Shown one piece after another: positions 43,080 to 56,590 of a stretch of 64,000 nt of DNA. Source of the stretch: Cenococcum geophilum 1.58. Lineage: Eukaryota > Ascomycota > Dothideomycetes > Gloniales > Gloniaceae. Under the pieces are notes generated by a model that worked only from the letters and a program-made list of their open reading frames with translations, searched no databases and was not told the DNA's origin. Positions within the stretch are counted from its first letter, which is position 1, and each line of letters opens with the position of its first letter. Position numbers and translations under genes: made by a program. Location: assembly GCA_001692895.1 (NCBI GenBank), contig KV748189.1, positions 876,432-940,431 on the forward strand. The letters run 5' to 3'.

Positions 43080-43680
43080 GATATTTCTTTAGAAATAACT
43101 TGCCGGTCTATAGCTATGTAAAGATAGTAACTTTAGAGCTAATTAGCTACTAGTATAATCCTACAGCCTTTCTAAAGTAGAGTATTATATTAATCTTCTT
43201 TATAAACTTACCTATATTAAATCTTTATAATAAAAGCGGTTCTATTATTATTTTAGCTTTTTTTAAGGCTTACGTTATAAGGTACTATAGGAGGCCGTCT
43301 CTCTATAATAGCTCCTTACTCTTTAGTCTTATCGCTATTTTAGTAAACTTATTAGCCTTCTTATTTTCTATAAATCCTAAATAGCCTAAAATCTAGTATA
43401 GCGTAATATTATTTAGCTAAAGTTTCTTTAAAATCTCTATAACTACTTTCTAGTAGGCTCTAGCCCTCTAGCTCTATATTAATAGTAACGCTAATTATAA
43501 GTTAGAGAATATTCTTATACTAAAAGCAGGTATTAGAAAACCTATTTAGTTAATAGCCGTATATATAGGGTTCTATAGCTAGTTAGCTACCTTACTAATT
43601 ATTAAAAGCTCTATTAGGTAGGCATTAGCCTACTTAAAGCCTATATTAGCAAAATATTATCCCTTATAAATAACCTTAGC
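43080..43680 (-). pseudogene. LINE (Tad1-like) RNase H remnant
   Basis: On the minus strand, VVIEILKKL, LNNITLY, ILGYLGFIENKKANKFTKIA and RLKSKELL correspond to the RNase H domain at the end of Tad1-type LINE ORF2. Several RIP stops. No RT is seen; on the minus strand the 5' side is cut by the satellite leader at about 43640-43680, so this is a truncated copy. Confidence 0.65.
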
Positions 43681-44204
43681 TACTAGAAGTTGGCGTCGTT
43701 AGTAGGCTATTAAGGGCATTAACCAACTTAATAAATTAGCCTATATTAAGTTCATTTAATATATAGCCTACGCGTAGCCTATATATAGCCTATATAACCT
43801 ACGCAACCTACGTAACCTACGCAACCTATATAACTTATAATTTTAGATAATAAAGGCTACTTTAAAGCCGTTTATAAAGCTAGTAAGATAAATTATATAT
43901 ACTTCTTTATATAATCTATTATGTCTATATTTACTATCTATCTATATTATCTACCTATCTATATTACCTACCTATTTATATTACCTACCTGTCTATATCG
44001 CCTACCTATTTATATTATCTACCTATCTATATTACCTACCTATCTATATCGCCTACCTATCTATATTATCTACCTATCTATATCGCCTACCTATTTATAT
44101 TATCTACTAGTCTATATTATCTACCTATCTATATTACCTACCTATCTATATTACCTACCTATCTATATTACTTACCTATCTACATTATCTACCTATTTAT
44201 ATTG
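43640..44204. repeat. Composite satellite block 2, left part
   Basis: Leader (43640-43920) and 17-bp minisatellite (43925-44204), colinear with 37640-38200 but with systematic C-to-T and G-to-A changes. It is cut at 44204 by the insertion of copia element A and resumes at 56591. Confidence 0.85.
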
Positions 44205-44395
44205 TGTTGGTTATATAGGGTGACTTACTAATAATAACTACTCAAGTAGGGTTACAGTGATGTTGGTTAATAAAGCTTTTTTTTAATTGGAATGAGGAAG
44301 GGCAAGGAACATAAGGCTCCTCGCCACACTAGTGCCGCGGCGACACGTGATAGCAACTTACCATCACGTGACGGCAACTTACCTCATTCCCGACA
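44205..44395 (-). repeat. LTR of element A (3' LTR)
   Basis: Minus strand begins TGTCGGGAATGAGG and ends ATATAACCAACA; 191 bp, partner at 56400-56590. Confidence 0.88.
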
Positions 44396-47300
44396 CTAGT
44401 AACTCTTCTTTTATAGTTGCTATCTATAGATAAATACTGCTTAACTATTATAACAAATATAAATCCTCTTTACTTACTATTGCTATTATAATATAAGTCT
44501 CGCTATCCTAAAATTTGCCTCTTAGTACATAGCTCTCTTGCTTAGGAGTCGTAGGTAAGCATTTTATTTAAAGGGCTGCTAAGGCGCTAGTAGTAAGCAA
44601 GCCAATAGCGATTTTCCATCCCGGGAATGGAAAATCCTAATTAGCTAGGTTAAGTTAGGGTCTGTAGAATCCCCCCTCCTAAAAAGTCTTAGTAAGAGAA
44701 TCTGACTAATTAAATAACTTTAACCGCCGGTTAAAGTTCCTAAATATTTTAAGACCTCACATAACTAAGAAATTTCTAAGGACTCCCTTTTAACCTAACC
44801 TTTAACTCGTATATGTAGAGTATTTATATTAACAAACGTCTCTAGTGCCTTATTTAGGTTTGCCTTCGTTATTACATCTACTAGGTTATCTTAGCTATTA
44901 ATCTATCGAATCTTAAAGAGTTCTTAACGCTTATAGGATTGCTAAAGTGCTATAATATTAATTATAAGGCGCTTTTCCTTTATAGTACCGAGCTTAACTA
45001 AATACTTATAGAGGGAATATAAGTCGGTGTATATAATTATAGGGATAACAGGAAGTTCAAGTTAATCTATAATTATCTTTAGGGTAGTTCTAATTGCAAT
45101 TGCTATATTAACTCCGCTAACTATTCTATATATCTCTAACGCCAAAACACTTCGGGTAACGCGCTTGCTCTTAGTTAAGCTCTAATAGATAAGATTGCCA
45201 TAGATTATAAAGTTATTCTCTCTTATAAATTCGTTTACGATAATAATCTTATATCCTAACTAGGAGCTAAAAATTTTGTTATTTATAAACGATCTATTAA
45301 TAAATATAAAGAGCTTAGTAATAGGAAGATTAATAGGTATATAGAGTAATCCCCAATCGAGATAGTTTATTTACTAGGAAATACGTTTATTTAGGGCAAG
45401 AACATTATCCTTAGTTGGTTCCTAGTATTAGGCGGCAACAGAGAGATTAAATAAAGCCTTAGGTTAATAAATAGAAGCAATATAAGCTCTACGAGCGCGT
45501 TGCTCTACATATCCTTGCTTTAGGGAATTAACGTTAATAACGTTAATCTTCTTATTTTAACCCTTTTAGCGTAAAGCAATAGAATCCTTATTTAGGGAGA
45601 GAATGCATCTATTAAAAAGTAATGGTGTTATTAAATTAAGCTTTTCCTTTGGCTTTACTATAAGATTTGCCTTTACTAGCTTATCCTCTTTAAGAGCTGA
45701 GAATTAGTTGTCTCCTAAGATGATTATGTTATTAGTTTATATACCAATAATTCTAAATAGGGTTCCTGTGGTTATAGTAAGGAAGCAGGGATTAAATATA
45801 GAAGTAGTTATTAAAAGCTTCTCTTTATAGTGCTTGCTATAGATAGCCCACTAGTAAGTTTCTACCTCTGTAATTCTATATAATGGCTTAAGTATAACTA
45901 TAATTATATCTTTAGGATACTAGTAGCGAATTTGCTCTGGAAGGTATGCTAATATTAAGCGCTAAAGGTGCGTCTCTAATTAGGTGTAGGCTTAAGTAAT
46001 ATCTTATAAATAAACCGCTATTCCATTCTTTATTAAGGAGGGAGCTAATATAATAATGACTTACTAACTAGCTCGTTAAATTATAGGAGATTGTATAAGA
46101 ATTATCTCTTTACTATTATTATTATAACCTTAAATAATAAGCCTTAATTTCTTAAATAGGGCGTTAGTAGCTTTGCCCTTAATCTTATTAACTATCCTTA
46201 ACTTAAAGATGCGAACTTCATTAAACTTAGTAGGGTTATACTTCTCGAATTTAAAGACTCCTCTTATAATAAGACCATTAATCTCCTGCTTGTTAGATGC
46301 TTAGAAAGGAGCTCTTAGAGTTATAATACAACCTTCCTTTTAGAGCTGTTTTGCGAGTTTAAAGTTAGCCTTCTCCTTAGCTGTTATAAAGGCTATTAAT
46401 AGCTTAACTCTATTCCTAATGGCGGTAATAAATTGCTCTTTAAAATTAATAAAATATTAGTAATTTTGTGATCCCTTCGGGCAACCTCTATCGCGTTATA
46501 GTTACGGCGCATCTACTATAATTATATTAGAATTATAGTCGCCTTCTAAAGCACGTTAATTATAGTTCTCCTCTAGGGCCTCTTTTAAGGCATCCTATAA
46601 AAGCTTGGAACTATTATCTTTATAGTAAGGCTTAATAATAGTTAAATAGAATTAAGCGGGTCCATAAGGTATCTAAATAGTATAAGTTTAACTATTAATT
46701 ATAATAAGTTAATATAGGCCTAACTACCCTCCCTTTTTACGCTATACGCGTACCTTAGACTAGAGTGGCAGATTAAGCGTAATTAAGGTATTTAGGCCAT
46801 TTCTTATTCCTAGTGCGTTGTTAACCTAGCGTGTAGCATAAAGACATTATACCTCCTTTATTACCTTATAAATAGCCTTAGCTTATTATATAATAGAGGG
46901 AGATAGTAGAGAATTATTAGTTATTTAAGGGTAGGCGCTAAAGACTAGTAATGTAGGTATAAGTCCATCTGGGCTAGCGGAATTATTAATAGCTTTAATA
47001 GCTATTTATAAGGTAAGTTCTTCGCTAGCGTCCTCTAATTCTAAAGAGATAATCTTATATACGCGGCGTAATAGCGCGTAATATTGCTCTACTTTTCTAA
47101 TACTATTATATACCTTAATAGGGACTTCCTTAACCTTAATTGCCATTACCTTTGTCTATTATTAAAACTCTATAGATAAGAAGTTCTTTCCTATATTATA
47201 GACGATTTAATTAGGGGGTCCTAGGTAGATATTAATCTAGTATAATTAAAGAGTATCCTATGCGTTCTTAGCTAATATATCCTTTAAGAATCGTGCGGCT

Positions 47301-49936
47301 TGGAAGAAGGTTAAGAAGTTAATAACTTAGAGTACTGGCTTGCCGCTAAGATATATAATATTAACAATAATATAGAAGTTAAAGTTATAGTTATCTTTAA
47401 GGGTAAACTTAAATCGGCTAGGGGACTTCTAGTTTATTTAGTAGTAATAGTAGTACTTTATAAGATACTTAATTACCTTAACCTTAACTTTATAGCCTAC
47501 TTACTAAAGAACCCTAAGTAATTAATAAACGGATAGGTAGCTAAAACGATAGTATAGTTAATATAACTCTAACTTAGTTAGGTAGCTTTAAGTAACACTC
47601 TTTTCTAGTTAATAAAGAAGTAACTAAGGGTAACCCTACTTACGTATGACGGGCACCCAATTATCTCCCTAAATAAGTATATCCTTAAGGTTATTAAGCT
47701 TAACACCTAATTTATCTATATCTCTAATACAAAATAGAAACGGGGTATTTATAGGAATAACATAAAAGGTGATATACCCTAAGGGGGTTTGGACCCTAAT
47801 TATGCTAAGAGAGATTATAGTACCCTTACTAAAACAAATTGTGTGTTAGCCTGCCGTTAAATAGTTAATCTAAATAGAGCTATTAAGCTGCTAAAGGGCT
47901 TGAACTTAAGGTTCTTCTGCTATAGATACTCCTACGGCTTTAGTATCTAGCATAATACCATAAAAGACGTTTACTAAGTATCTGTTATTAAAGGAGAACG
48001 CGGAACTCTCCTTTAGCTCATTAAAGATATCTAACTTTGTGGTAAAATAGAGCGTAGATTAGTTATTAAGAATAGTAACAGTTTATATACTATCTACCTC
48101 ACCATACTTAGTAAAGTATTAGTTAGGTAAATACTCCTTAATTTCTATATTTATAAGGAGCTATTTAGCCTTATTAACCTTACCCTTAAGATCTTCTACG
48201 CCTTTATATTAAACTAGGAAGCTTTAAAAGTAGGCTATAATAACCTTATAATTTCTAATATTTCTTACACTCTAGTGAAACTTATTATATACCTCCTTTC
48301 GCTTATTAAGAAAATGCCTAGTTAACTAGCAATTTAGTTTCTTACAAACATAGCACTTTTTCTGGCGATTACTTCAAAATAAACCTCTATAAGGACCTCC
48401 ACCTTTACCTTATAGTTGTTAATTATACCCTCTATTATATTGCCTACCCCAGCCACTATATATTCGATTAGTCTAGTTATAATTATATTAGTTAGGCGGG
48501 TTAATTAAAGTAGGTTAGAGTTAGGCGTTAAATTACTATACTTCTTAAGAGCGTAGAGCGGTGCTAATAGAAGATCTTAATTAAGTATATACTCCTTCGT
48601 AAGTATTTATAGAATTAAAAAAAGCAAGGTTATATTCTTTAACACCTTAATATACACTAATAACTTAATTACGTAGGCTAAAGTCCTCTTAATATAATTT
48701 GGATAATCTATACTAAATTATCTAAAGTTAATTAAAGAGCTTTTAAAGACAATCAAGCTAAGGAATACCTAGGTTTATAGCAATAATCCTTAGGAAGGTA
48801 GTCTCTCTCTATTCTAATATATACTGCTACTTATTCTCTTCTATTTTAAAGTAGTATCTTAACTTATATATTATGCGGTTAAAATTATATCCTTTTCCTG
48901 CTAAATAATTATAATAGAAGGTACTAGCTTGGCCCTTAAGCATAACGGAATAGGCGTTATAGTATTAATCAGACTCTATTCCCACCTTTTAGCAATAGTT
49001 ATAAAAGATACGTAGTTTCGAATTAAGAATATTATATAATTCCCCGCCAAACTTCTTCTCCTAATCCAAATAGAGCTTCGCAAGCTCTATAAGCAATTTT
49101 AAACTACCTCTAATTTAAGATTAAGATAGAGGAGGTAGGGGTTACATTACAGGCTGCAGTAGGAATGTAAGTCTAGTCGGTGAAGTCTAAAGGTCGTTAA
49201 ATCGCGAAGCAATAGGATCCTATACCTACTCTTATTAGGGTATAGTATCCAATATTAAGGTTACGGGTTAAATTGGATACAGAGGAGTTAAAGGCGGAGG
49301 TAGGTTCGTCTCTAGAGGTATATTACTTAGGTTCCATTATAAGTTAAGCTTCCTTATAGTGCGTAGTTAGTGCTTAATCTCTTATAAAGTCCATTTATGC
49401 TCTTCTTTTACGTTAATAACCTGCTCCTAAATATTATCTCTAATAGTACCCCCATCCTTAGGGACAAATACTCTATTCTTTTAAAGGAAGTTACGGAAGT
49501 CCTATACAATATCCTTATTTACGGGGGCTTATATTTCCTTTGTCCATCTAACAAAGTCCTCCTTTACACATTCCTATAGCGCGGTATTATTGTATTTACT
49601 GTCCTTATAATATACTATATAGTATAATAAAAATCCATTTAAGTCTTATTTATTAGTATTTGCAAGGTTAATTATAGCTTTATTCTATATCTTTAGGTTA
49701 ATATCTTCCTTATACTTCTTTAGGTAGGTTAACGCTATAGTAAGTATAAAATTAACAGGGTGTCGTATATTAAAGGTAGGTAGGATTTTCGGTTTTATAG
49801 GATCTTATAGGTTTGCTGTCAAGAGGTAGGCAATTCGAGATATTATTTAACGCGTTTTGGACGTTAACTTAGGACCCTAGGTTTAGTAACACTTCTAACC
49901 TAAAGTACTCGACCAAATCTTTATAAACGCGGTTAT

Positions 49937-50122
49937 TGTTAAAAACACAGGGTGACTCACTAATAACGACTACTCAAGTAGGGTTATAGTGATGTTGGTT
50001 AATTCTTATTAATAGGAATAAGGAAAGGGGTGAGGAACTTAAGGTTCCTTACTACGCTAGGGCTACGTCAACACGTAACGGCAATATGCTTTATGCGACG
50101 GCAACTTGCCTTATTCCCAACA
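49937..50122 (-). repeat. LTR of element B (3' LTR)
   Basis: 186 bp; minus strand starts TGTTGGGAATAAGG and ends GTGTTTTTAACA. Confidence 0.88.
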
Positions 50123-53100
50123 CTGGTAACTCTTCTTTTTATGGTTGCTATATATATATATACAAACAGACAGTATACAACAATACTAGATAATATGTAA
50201 TAAAACCAGATAATATACAATAAAACCAGACGATATACGATAATGCGGCAGTTGGTAGAATTTAGTAAATAACGCGAAGACGGGTAGGCCGCTAAGACGC
50301 TAGTAGTAAGCGAGCCAATGGCGATTTTCTATGCCGGGTATGGAAAATCCTAATTAGTTAGTAGAAGTCCATACCACCACCTAAATTAATTAGGCGTGGC
50401 GCTCTTAGCAAAGATCTAACTAATTAGATAACTTTAACCAGCGGTTAAAGTTCTATAAGATCTTAACTTCTTTAAATTTCCCTCTTAACCTAACCTTTAA
50501 CTTATATATATAGAGTATTTATATTAATAAATGTCTCTAGTGCCTTATTTAGGTTTGCCTTCGTTATTATATTTACTAGGTTATCTTAGCTATTAATCCA
50601 TTAGATCTTAAAGAGTTTTTAATACTTATAGGACTGCTAAAGTACCATAATATTAATTATAAGACGCTTCTTCTTTATAGTACTAAGCTTAACTAAACAC
50701 TTATAGAGGGAATATAAGTTAGTGTATACAATTATAGGGATAGCGGGAAGTTTAAGCCGGTCTATAATTATCTTAAGGGTAGTTCCAATTATAATTGCTA
50801 TATTAACTCCGCCGACTATTCTATATATCTCTAATGCTAGAACACTTTAAGTAACGCGCTTACTCTTAGTTAAGCTCTAATAGATAAGGTTACTGTAGAT
50901 TATAAAGTTATTCTCTCTGGTAAATTTATTTATAATAATAATCTTATATCCTAACTAGAAGCTAAAATCTTTATTATTTATAAACGATCTATTAATAAAT
51001 ATAAAGAGCTTAGTAGTAGGAAGGTTAATAGGCACGTAGAGTAGTCCCCGATTAAGATGGTTCATTTACTAAAAAAGACGCTTATTTAGGGCAAGAACGT
51101 TATCCTTAGTTAGTTCCTAGTGTTAAGCGGCAATAAAGAGATTAAAGGAAGCCTTAGGTTGATAGATAGAAGCCATATAAGCTCCGCGAGCGCGTTACTC
51201 CATATATCCTTACTTTGGAGAATTAACATTAATAACGTTAATCTTCTTACCTTAACCCTTCTAGCGTAGAGTAATGGAGCCCTTATTTAGGGAGAGGATA
51301 TATTTATTAAAGAGTAATAGTATTACTAAGTTAAGTCTTTCCTTTGGCTTTACTATAAGGTTTGCCTTTACTAGCTTATCTTCTTTAAGAGCTAAAAATT
51401 GGTCGTCTCCTAAGATAATTATATTATCCGTTTATATACCGACAATTCTAAATAGAGTTCCTATAGTTATAATAAGGAAGCAGGGATTAAATATAGAAAT
51501 AGTTATTAAAAGCTTCTCCTTATAGTGCTTACTATAGGTAGCCCACCAATGAGTTCCTACCTTTGCGATTCTATATAATGGCTTAAGTACGACCATGATT
51601 ATATCCTTAGGATATTAGTAGCGAATTTGCTTTAGAAGGTATACTAGTATTAAGCACTAAAGGCGCGTCTCTAATTGGGTATAGGCCTAAGTAATATCTT
51701 ATAGGTAAACCGCTATCCCATTCTTTATTAAGGAGGAAGCTAGCGTAATAATGACTTATTAACTAGCTTATTGAATTATAGGGGATTGCGTAAGGATTAC
51801 TTCCTTACCGTTATTATTATAACCTTAAATAACTAGCCTTAACTTCTTAAATGGGGTATTAGTAGCTTTGCCTTTAATCTTATTAACCATTCTTAACTTA
51901 AATATGCGGACTCTATTGAACTTAATAGGGTTATATTTCTTAAATTTAAAGACTCCTCTTATAATAAGACCGTCGATCTTCTACTTATTAAATACTTAGA
52001 AAAGAGCTCCTAAAGTTATAATACGGCCTTCCTTTTAGAGCTGTTTTACGAGTTTAAAGTTAGCCTTCTCTTTAGCTATTATAAAGGCTATTAATAGTTT
52101 ATCTCTATTCTTAATAGCAGTAATAAATTGCTCTTTAAAATTAATAAGATATTAGCAATTTTATAATCCCTTTAGGCGACCTCTACCGCGTCATAGTTGC
52201 GGTACATCTACTATAATTATATTAGAATTGCCTTCGCCTTCTAGAGCACGTTAATTATAGTTCTCCTCTAGGGTATCCTTTAGGGTATCCTATAAAGGCT
52301 TAGAGCTATTATCCCTATAGTAGGGCTTAATAACGGTTAAGCGGAATTAAGTAGGTCTATAGGGCATCTAAAGAGTACAAGTTTAACTATTAATTATAAT
52401 GAGTTTATATAGGCCTAACTATCCTCCCTTTTTACGCTATACGCGTACCTCTGATTAGAGTGGTAGATTAAGCGTAGTTAAGGTGTTTAGGCTATTTCTT
52501 ATTTCTAGTACATTATTAACCTGGCGCATAGCGTAGAGATATTATACCTCCTTTATTGCCTTATAAATAGCCTTAGCTTATTACGCAATAGAGGGAAATA
52601 GTAAAGAATTGTTAGTTATTTAAGGGTAGGCGCTAAAGACTAGCAACGTAGGTACAAGCCTATCTAGGCCAGCGGTATTATTAACAGCCTTAACAGCCAT
52701 CTATAGGATAAGCTCTTTGCTAGCACCCTTTAGTTCTAAAGAAATAATCTTATATACGCGGCGTAATAGTATATAATATTGTTTTACTTTTCTAATACTA
52801 TTATATACCTTAACGGGGACTTCCTTAACCTTAATTATCATTGCCTTTGCCTATTATTGAAACTCTATAGATAAGAAGTTCTTTCCTATATTATAAACAA
52901 TTTAATTAGGGGGTTCTAGGTAGACATTAATCTAGCATAATTAAAGAGTATCCTATGCATTCCTAGCTAATATATCTTTTAAAAAGCGTACGGCTTAGAA
53001 GGAGGTTAAGAAGTTAATAACTTAAAGTACTGGCTTGCCGCTAAGATATATAACATCTATAATAATGCAGAAGTTAAAGTTGTAGTTATCTTTAAGAGTA

Positions 53101-56011
53101 AACTTAAATTGGCTAGGGGACTTCTAGTTCATTTAGCAGTAGTAGTAGTACTTTATAAGATATTTAATTACCTTAACCTTAACTTTATAACCTACTTACT
53201 AAAAGACCCTAAGTAATTAGTAAACAGATAGGTAGCTAAAACAATAGTGTAGTTAATGTAACTCTAACTTAGTTAGGTGGCTCTAAGTAACGCTCCTTTC
53301 TGGCTATTAAAGGAGTAACTAAGGGTGACCCTACTTGCGTATAACGGGCACCCAATTATCTCCCTAGATAAGCATATTCTTAAGGTTATTAAGCTTAATA
53401 CCTAATTTATTTATATCTTAGATGCAGAATAGGAACGGGGTGTTTATGGGGACAATATGGAAAGTAATATATCCTAACGGGGTTTAGACCTTAATTGTGC
53501 TAAGAGAGATTATAGTACCCTTACTAAAGCGAATTGTATATTGGCCTGCTGTTAATTAATTAATTTAAACAGAGCTATTAAGCTGCTAAAGAGCTTAAAC
53601 TTAAGGCTCTCCTACTATAGATACTCCTATGGCTCTAGTATCTAGCATAATGCTATAAAAGACGTTCGCTAAGTATCTATTGTTAAAGGAGAACGCGGAA
53701 CTTTCCTTTAGCTTATTAAAGATATCTAACTTTATAATAAAATAGAGCGTAGATTAGTCATTAAGGATAGCGATAGTTTGTATACTATTTACCTTACTAT
53801 ACTTAGTAAAGTATTAGTTAGGAGAGTAGTCCTTAATTTTTATATCTATAAGGAGCTGTTTAGCCTTATTAACCTTACCCTTAAGATCTTTTTCGCCTTT
53901 ATATTAAACCAGGAAGTTTTAAAAGTAGGCTATAGTAACCTCTTAGTTTCTGACGTTTTATGCGCTCTAGCAAAACCTATTATATACCTCCTTTTATCTA
54001 TTAAGAGGGTGTCTAGTTAACTAGTAATTTAGCTTCTTATAAATATAACACTTCTTTTAATAATTGCTCTAAAGTGAACCTCTATAAGGACCTCTATAAT
54101 TGCCTTATAGTTGACGTTAATTGTACCCTTTACTATATCCCCTACTACGTCCACTATATATTTAATTAGTCTAGTTATAATCATATTAGTTAGCTGGGTT
54201 AATTAAGGTAAATTAGAGTTAGGCGTTAAATTACTATACTTCTTAAGAGTATAGAGCGGTGCTAATAGAGGATCTTAATTAAGTATACACTCCTTTATAA
54301 GTACTTATAGGGTTAAAGAAAGTAAGATTATATTCTTTGATACCTTAGTATACGCTAATGACTTAATCGCGTAAGCTAAGGTCCTCTTAATATAATTTGG
54401 ATAAACCACGCTAAATTATCTAAAGTTAATTAAAGAGCTTTTAAAGACAATTAAGCTAAGAGACACCTGGGTTTGTAGCAATAATTCTTAAAAAGGTAGT
54501 CTCTCTCTACTCTAATATATATTGCTACTTATTCTCTTTTATTTTAAAGTAATATCTTATTTTATATATTATTTGGTTAAAATTATATCCTTTTTCTGCC
54601 AAATAATTATAATAGAAGGTACTGGCGCGGCCCTTAAGTATAACGGAATAGGTATTATAATATTAGTTAGGTTCTAGTCTAACCTTCTAGTAATAGTTAT
54701 AGAAAATATATAGCTTTAAATTAAGGATGTTATATAGTTCCCTATTAAACTTCTTCTTCTAGTTTATATAGAGCTTTATAAGCTCTATAAGCATTTTTAA
54801 GGTGCCTCTAAGTAGTATTAAACTACATTAAAATTATATTAAAGATTAAGGTGGGGATTACTTTATAGGCTGTAGTAGAGATATAGGGCTTAGTGGAATA
54901 TAGTGTGGTACCTAATCTTCCTATAGTAGAGTTTAAAGGTTATTAAATCGCGAAGTAAGGGGATCTTGCACTTGCTCTTAAGGGGTAGTGGTTAACATTA
55001 CTAGTTAAATTAGTAGATTCTGGGGAGCTGGAGATAGAGGTAGAAGCAATAGATGCGGAATATAAGAACTTATGCCTAGAGCAATGGAATTAGAGCGCGT
55101 CTCTATTGGCGTATTATTTGGATTTTATTATAAGTTAAGCTTCCTCTTAGTGCGTAGTTGGTGCTTAACCTTTTATAGAGTCCATTTGTGCTCTTCTTTT
55201 ACGTTAATAACTTGCTCCTAGATATTATCTCTAATAGCACCCCTATCTATAGGGACAAATACTCTATTCTCCTAAAGGAAGTTACGGAAGTTTTATATAA
55301 CGTCCTTTTTTACAAGAGCCTATATTTCCTTTATCTATCTAATAAAGTCCTCCTTTATATAACACTATAGCTCGGTATTATTATATTTACTATCTATATA
55401 GTATACTATACGGTATACTAAGAATCCGTTTAGGTCCTATTCCTTAGCGTTTATAGGGTTAATATCTATATCCTATATCTCCGGGTTAATACTTTTCTCG
55501 TACTTCTTTAGGTAGGTTAACGCTATAATAGGTATAAAATTAACAGGGTATCGTACATTAAAGGTAGGTAGGGTTTTTAGCTTTATAGAATCTCATAGGT
55601 TTACTATTAAAAGGTAGGCAATTAAGATGTTGTTAACACGTTTCGGACGTTGACTTTAAGACTATAGGTTTAGTAATACTTCTAACCTAAAGTACTTAAC
55701 TAAATCTTTATATACGTAGTTATTTAACATGTTTTAAACGTTAATTTTGGGACTATAGGTTTAGTAACACTTTTGACCTAAAGTACTTAACCAAATCTTT
55801 ATAAACGTGGTTGTTCTGCGTAATGGACGCAACTTAGTATCTCCTAGTACTTAGTGATACTTCTATTACTAGTTTTCCGCAAGTCTAAGGTAGTATAGTA
55901 TCGCCGGGATCTATTCTATATAAGTGTATATAGCACCCCTATACGAGACTATCTCTTCTATTCGAAAACCTAGCTGCTCTATAGTTAACTGTGTATTTAA
56001 CCACTAATTAG

Positions 56012-56197
56012 TGTTAGAAATACAGGGTGACTTACTAATAACGACTACTTAAGTAGGGTTATAGTGATGTTAGTTGATTCTTATTAATAGGAATGAGGAA
56101 AGGGGTGAGGAACTTAAGGTTCCTTACTACGCTAGGGCCACGTCAACACGTGACGGCAATATGCTTTATGTGACGGCAACTTACCTTATTCCCAACA
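56012..56197 (-). repeat. LTR of element B (5' LTR)
   Basis: 186 bp; minus strand starts TGTTGGGAATAAGG and ends GTATTTCTAACA, followed by the internal CTAATTAGTGG. Confidence 0.88.
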
Positions 56198-56399
56198 GTT
56201 ATTCTATATAATAGACGCAACTTAGTATCTCTTAGTACTTAGTAACACTTCTATTACTAGTTTTCCGCAAGTTTAAGGTAGTATAATATTACCGGGATCC
56301 ATTCTATATAAGCGTATATAGCACCCCTATATAAAACTATCTCTTCTATTTAAAAACCTAGTTGCTCTATAGTTAACTGTGTATTTAACTACTAATCAG

Positions 56400-56590
56400 T
56401 ATTGGTTATACAGGGTAACTTACTAATAACGACTACTTAAGTAGGGTTATAGTGATGTTAGTTAATAAAGCTTTTTTTTAATTGGAATAAGGAAGGGCGA
56501 GGAACGTAAGGCTCCTCGCCACGCTAGTGCCGCGGCAACATGTAATAGCAACTTGCTATCACGTAACGGCAACTTGCCTCATTCCCGACA
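56400..56590 (-). repeat. LTR of element A (5' LTR)
   Basis: 191 bp; minus strand starts TGTCGGGAATGAGG and ends TGTATAACCAATA, where the terminal CA has become TA as RIP would do. Confidence 0.85.

Larger units (their letters stand above)
49937..56197 (-). mobile_element. Ty1/copia-type LTR retroelement B, full length, nested in A
   Basis: 6261 bp with 186-bp LTRs at 49937-50122 and 56012-56197 and TSD GTTAT at 49932-49936 and 56198-56202. The flanking A sequence rejoins across it. The internal region runs from CTAATTAGTGGTTAA at about 56010 downward; gag, protease, integrase, RT and RNase H follow on the minus strand to about 50520, all with RIP stops. It is younger than A because it sits inside it. 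Confidence 0.9.
44205..56590 (-). mobile_element. Ty1/copia-type LTR retroelement A (RIP-degraded, interrupted by B)
   Basis: 191-bp LTRs at 44205-44395 and 56400-56590 in the same orientation, TSD TATTG at 44200-44204 and 56591-56595. Without nested element B it is about 6.1 kb. The decayed minus-strand polyprotein is colinear with element C: RNase H and RT at about 44860-46700, integrase at about 47000-47600, protease and gag at about 47900-49600. It inserted into the 17-bp minisatellite of satellite block 2. All LTR differences I compared are transitions. Confidence 0.88.

Noticed and set aside
49397..49579. Plus-strand frame, with a near copy at 55188-55370
   Set aside because: Antisense to the gag region of copia elements B and A; it is duplicated only because the elements are.
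44205..56590. Treating the two minus-strand copia copies as a tandem duplication
   Set aside because: The TSD pairs (TATTG outside, GTTAT inside) show nesting, not tandem duplication.
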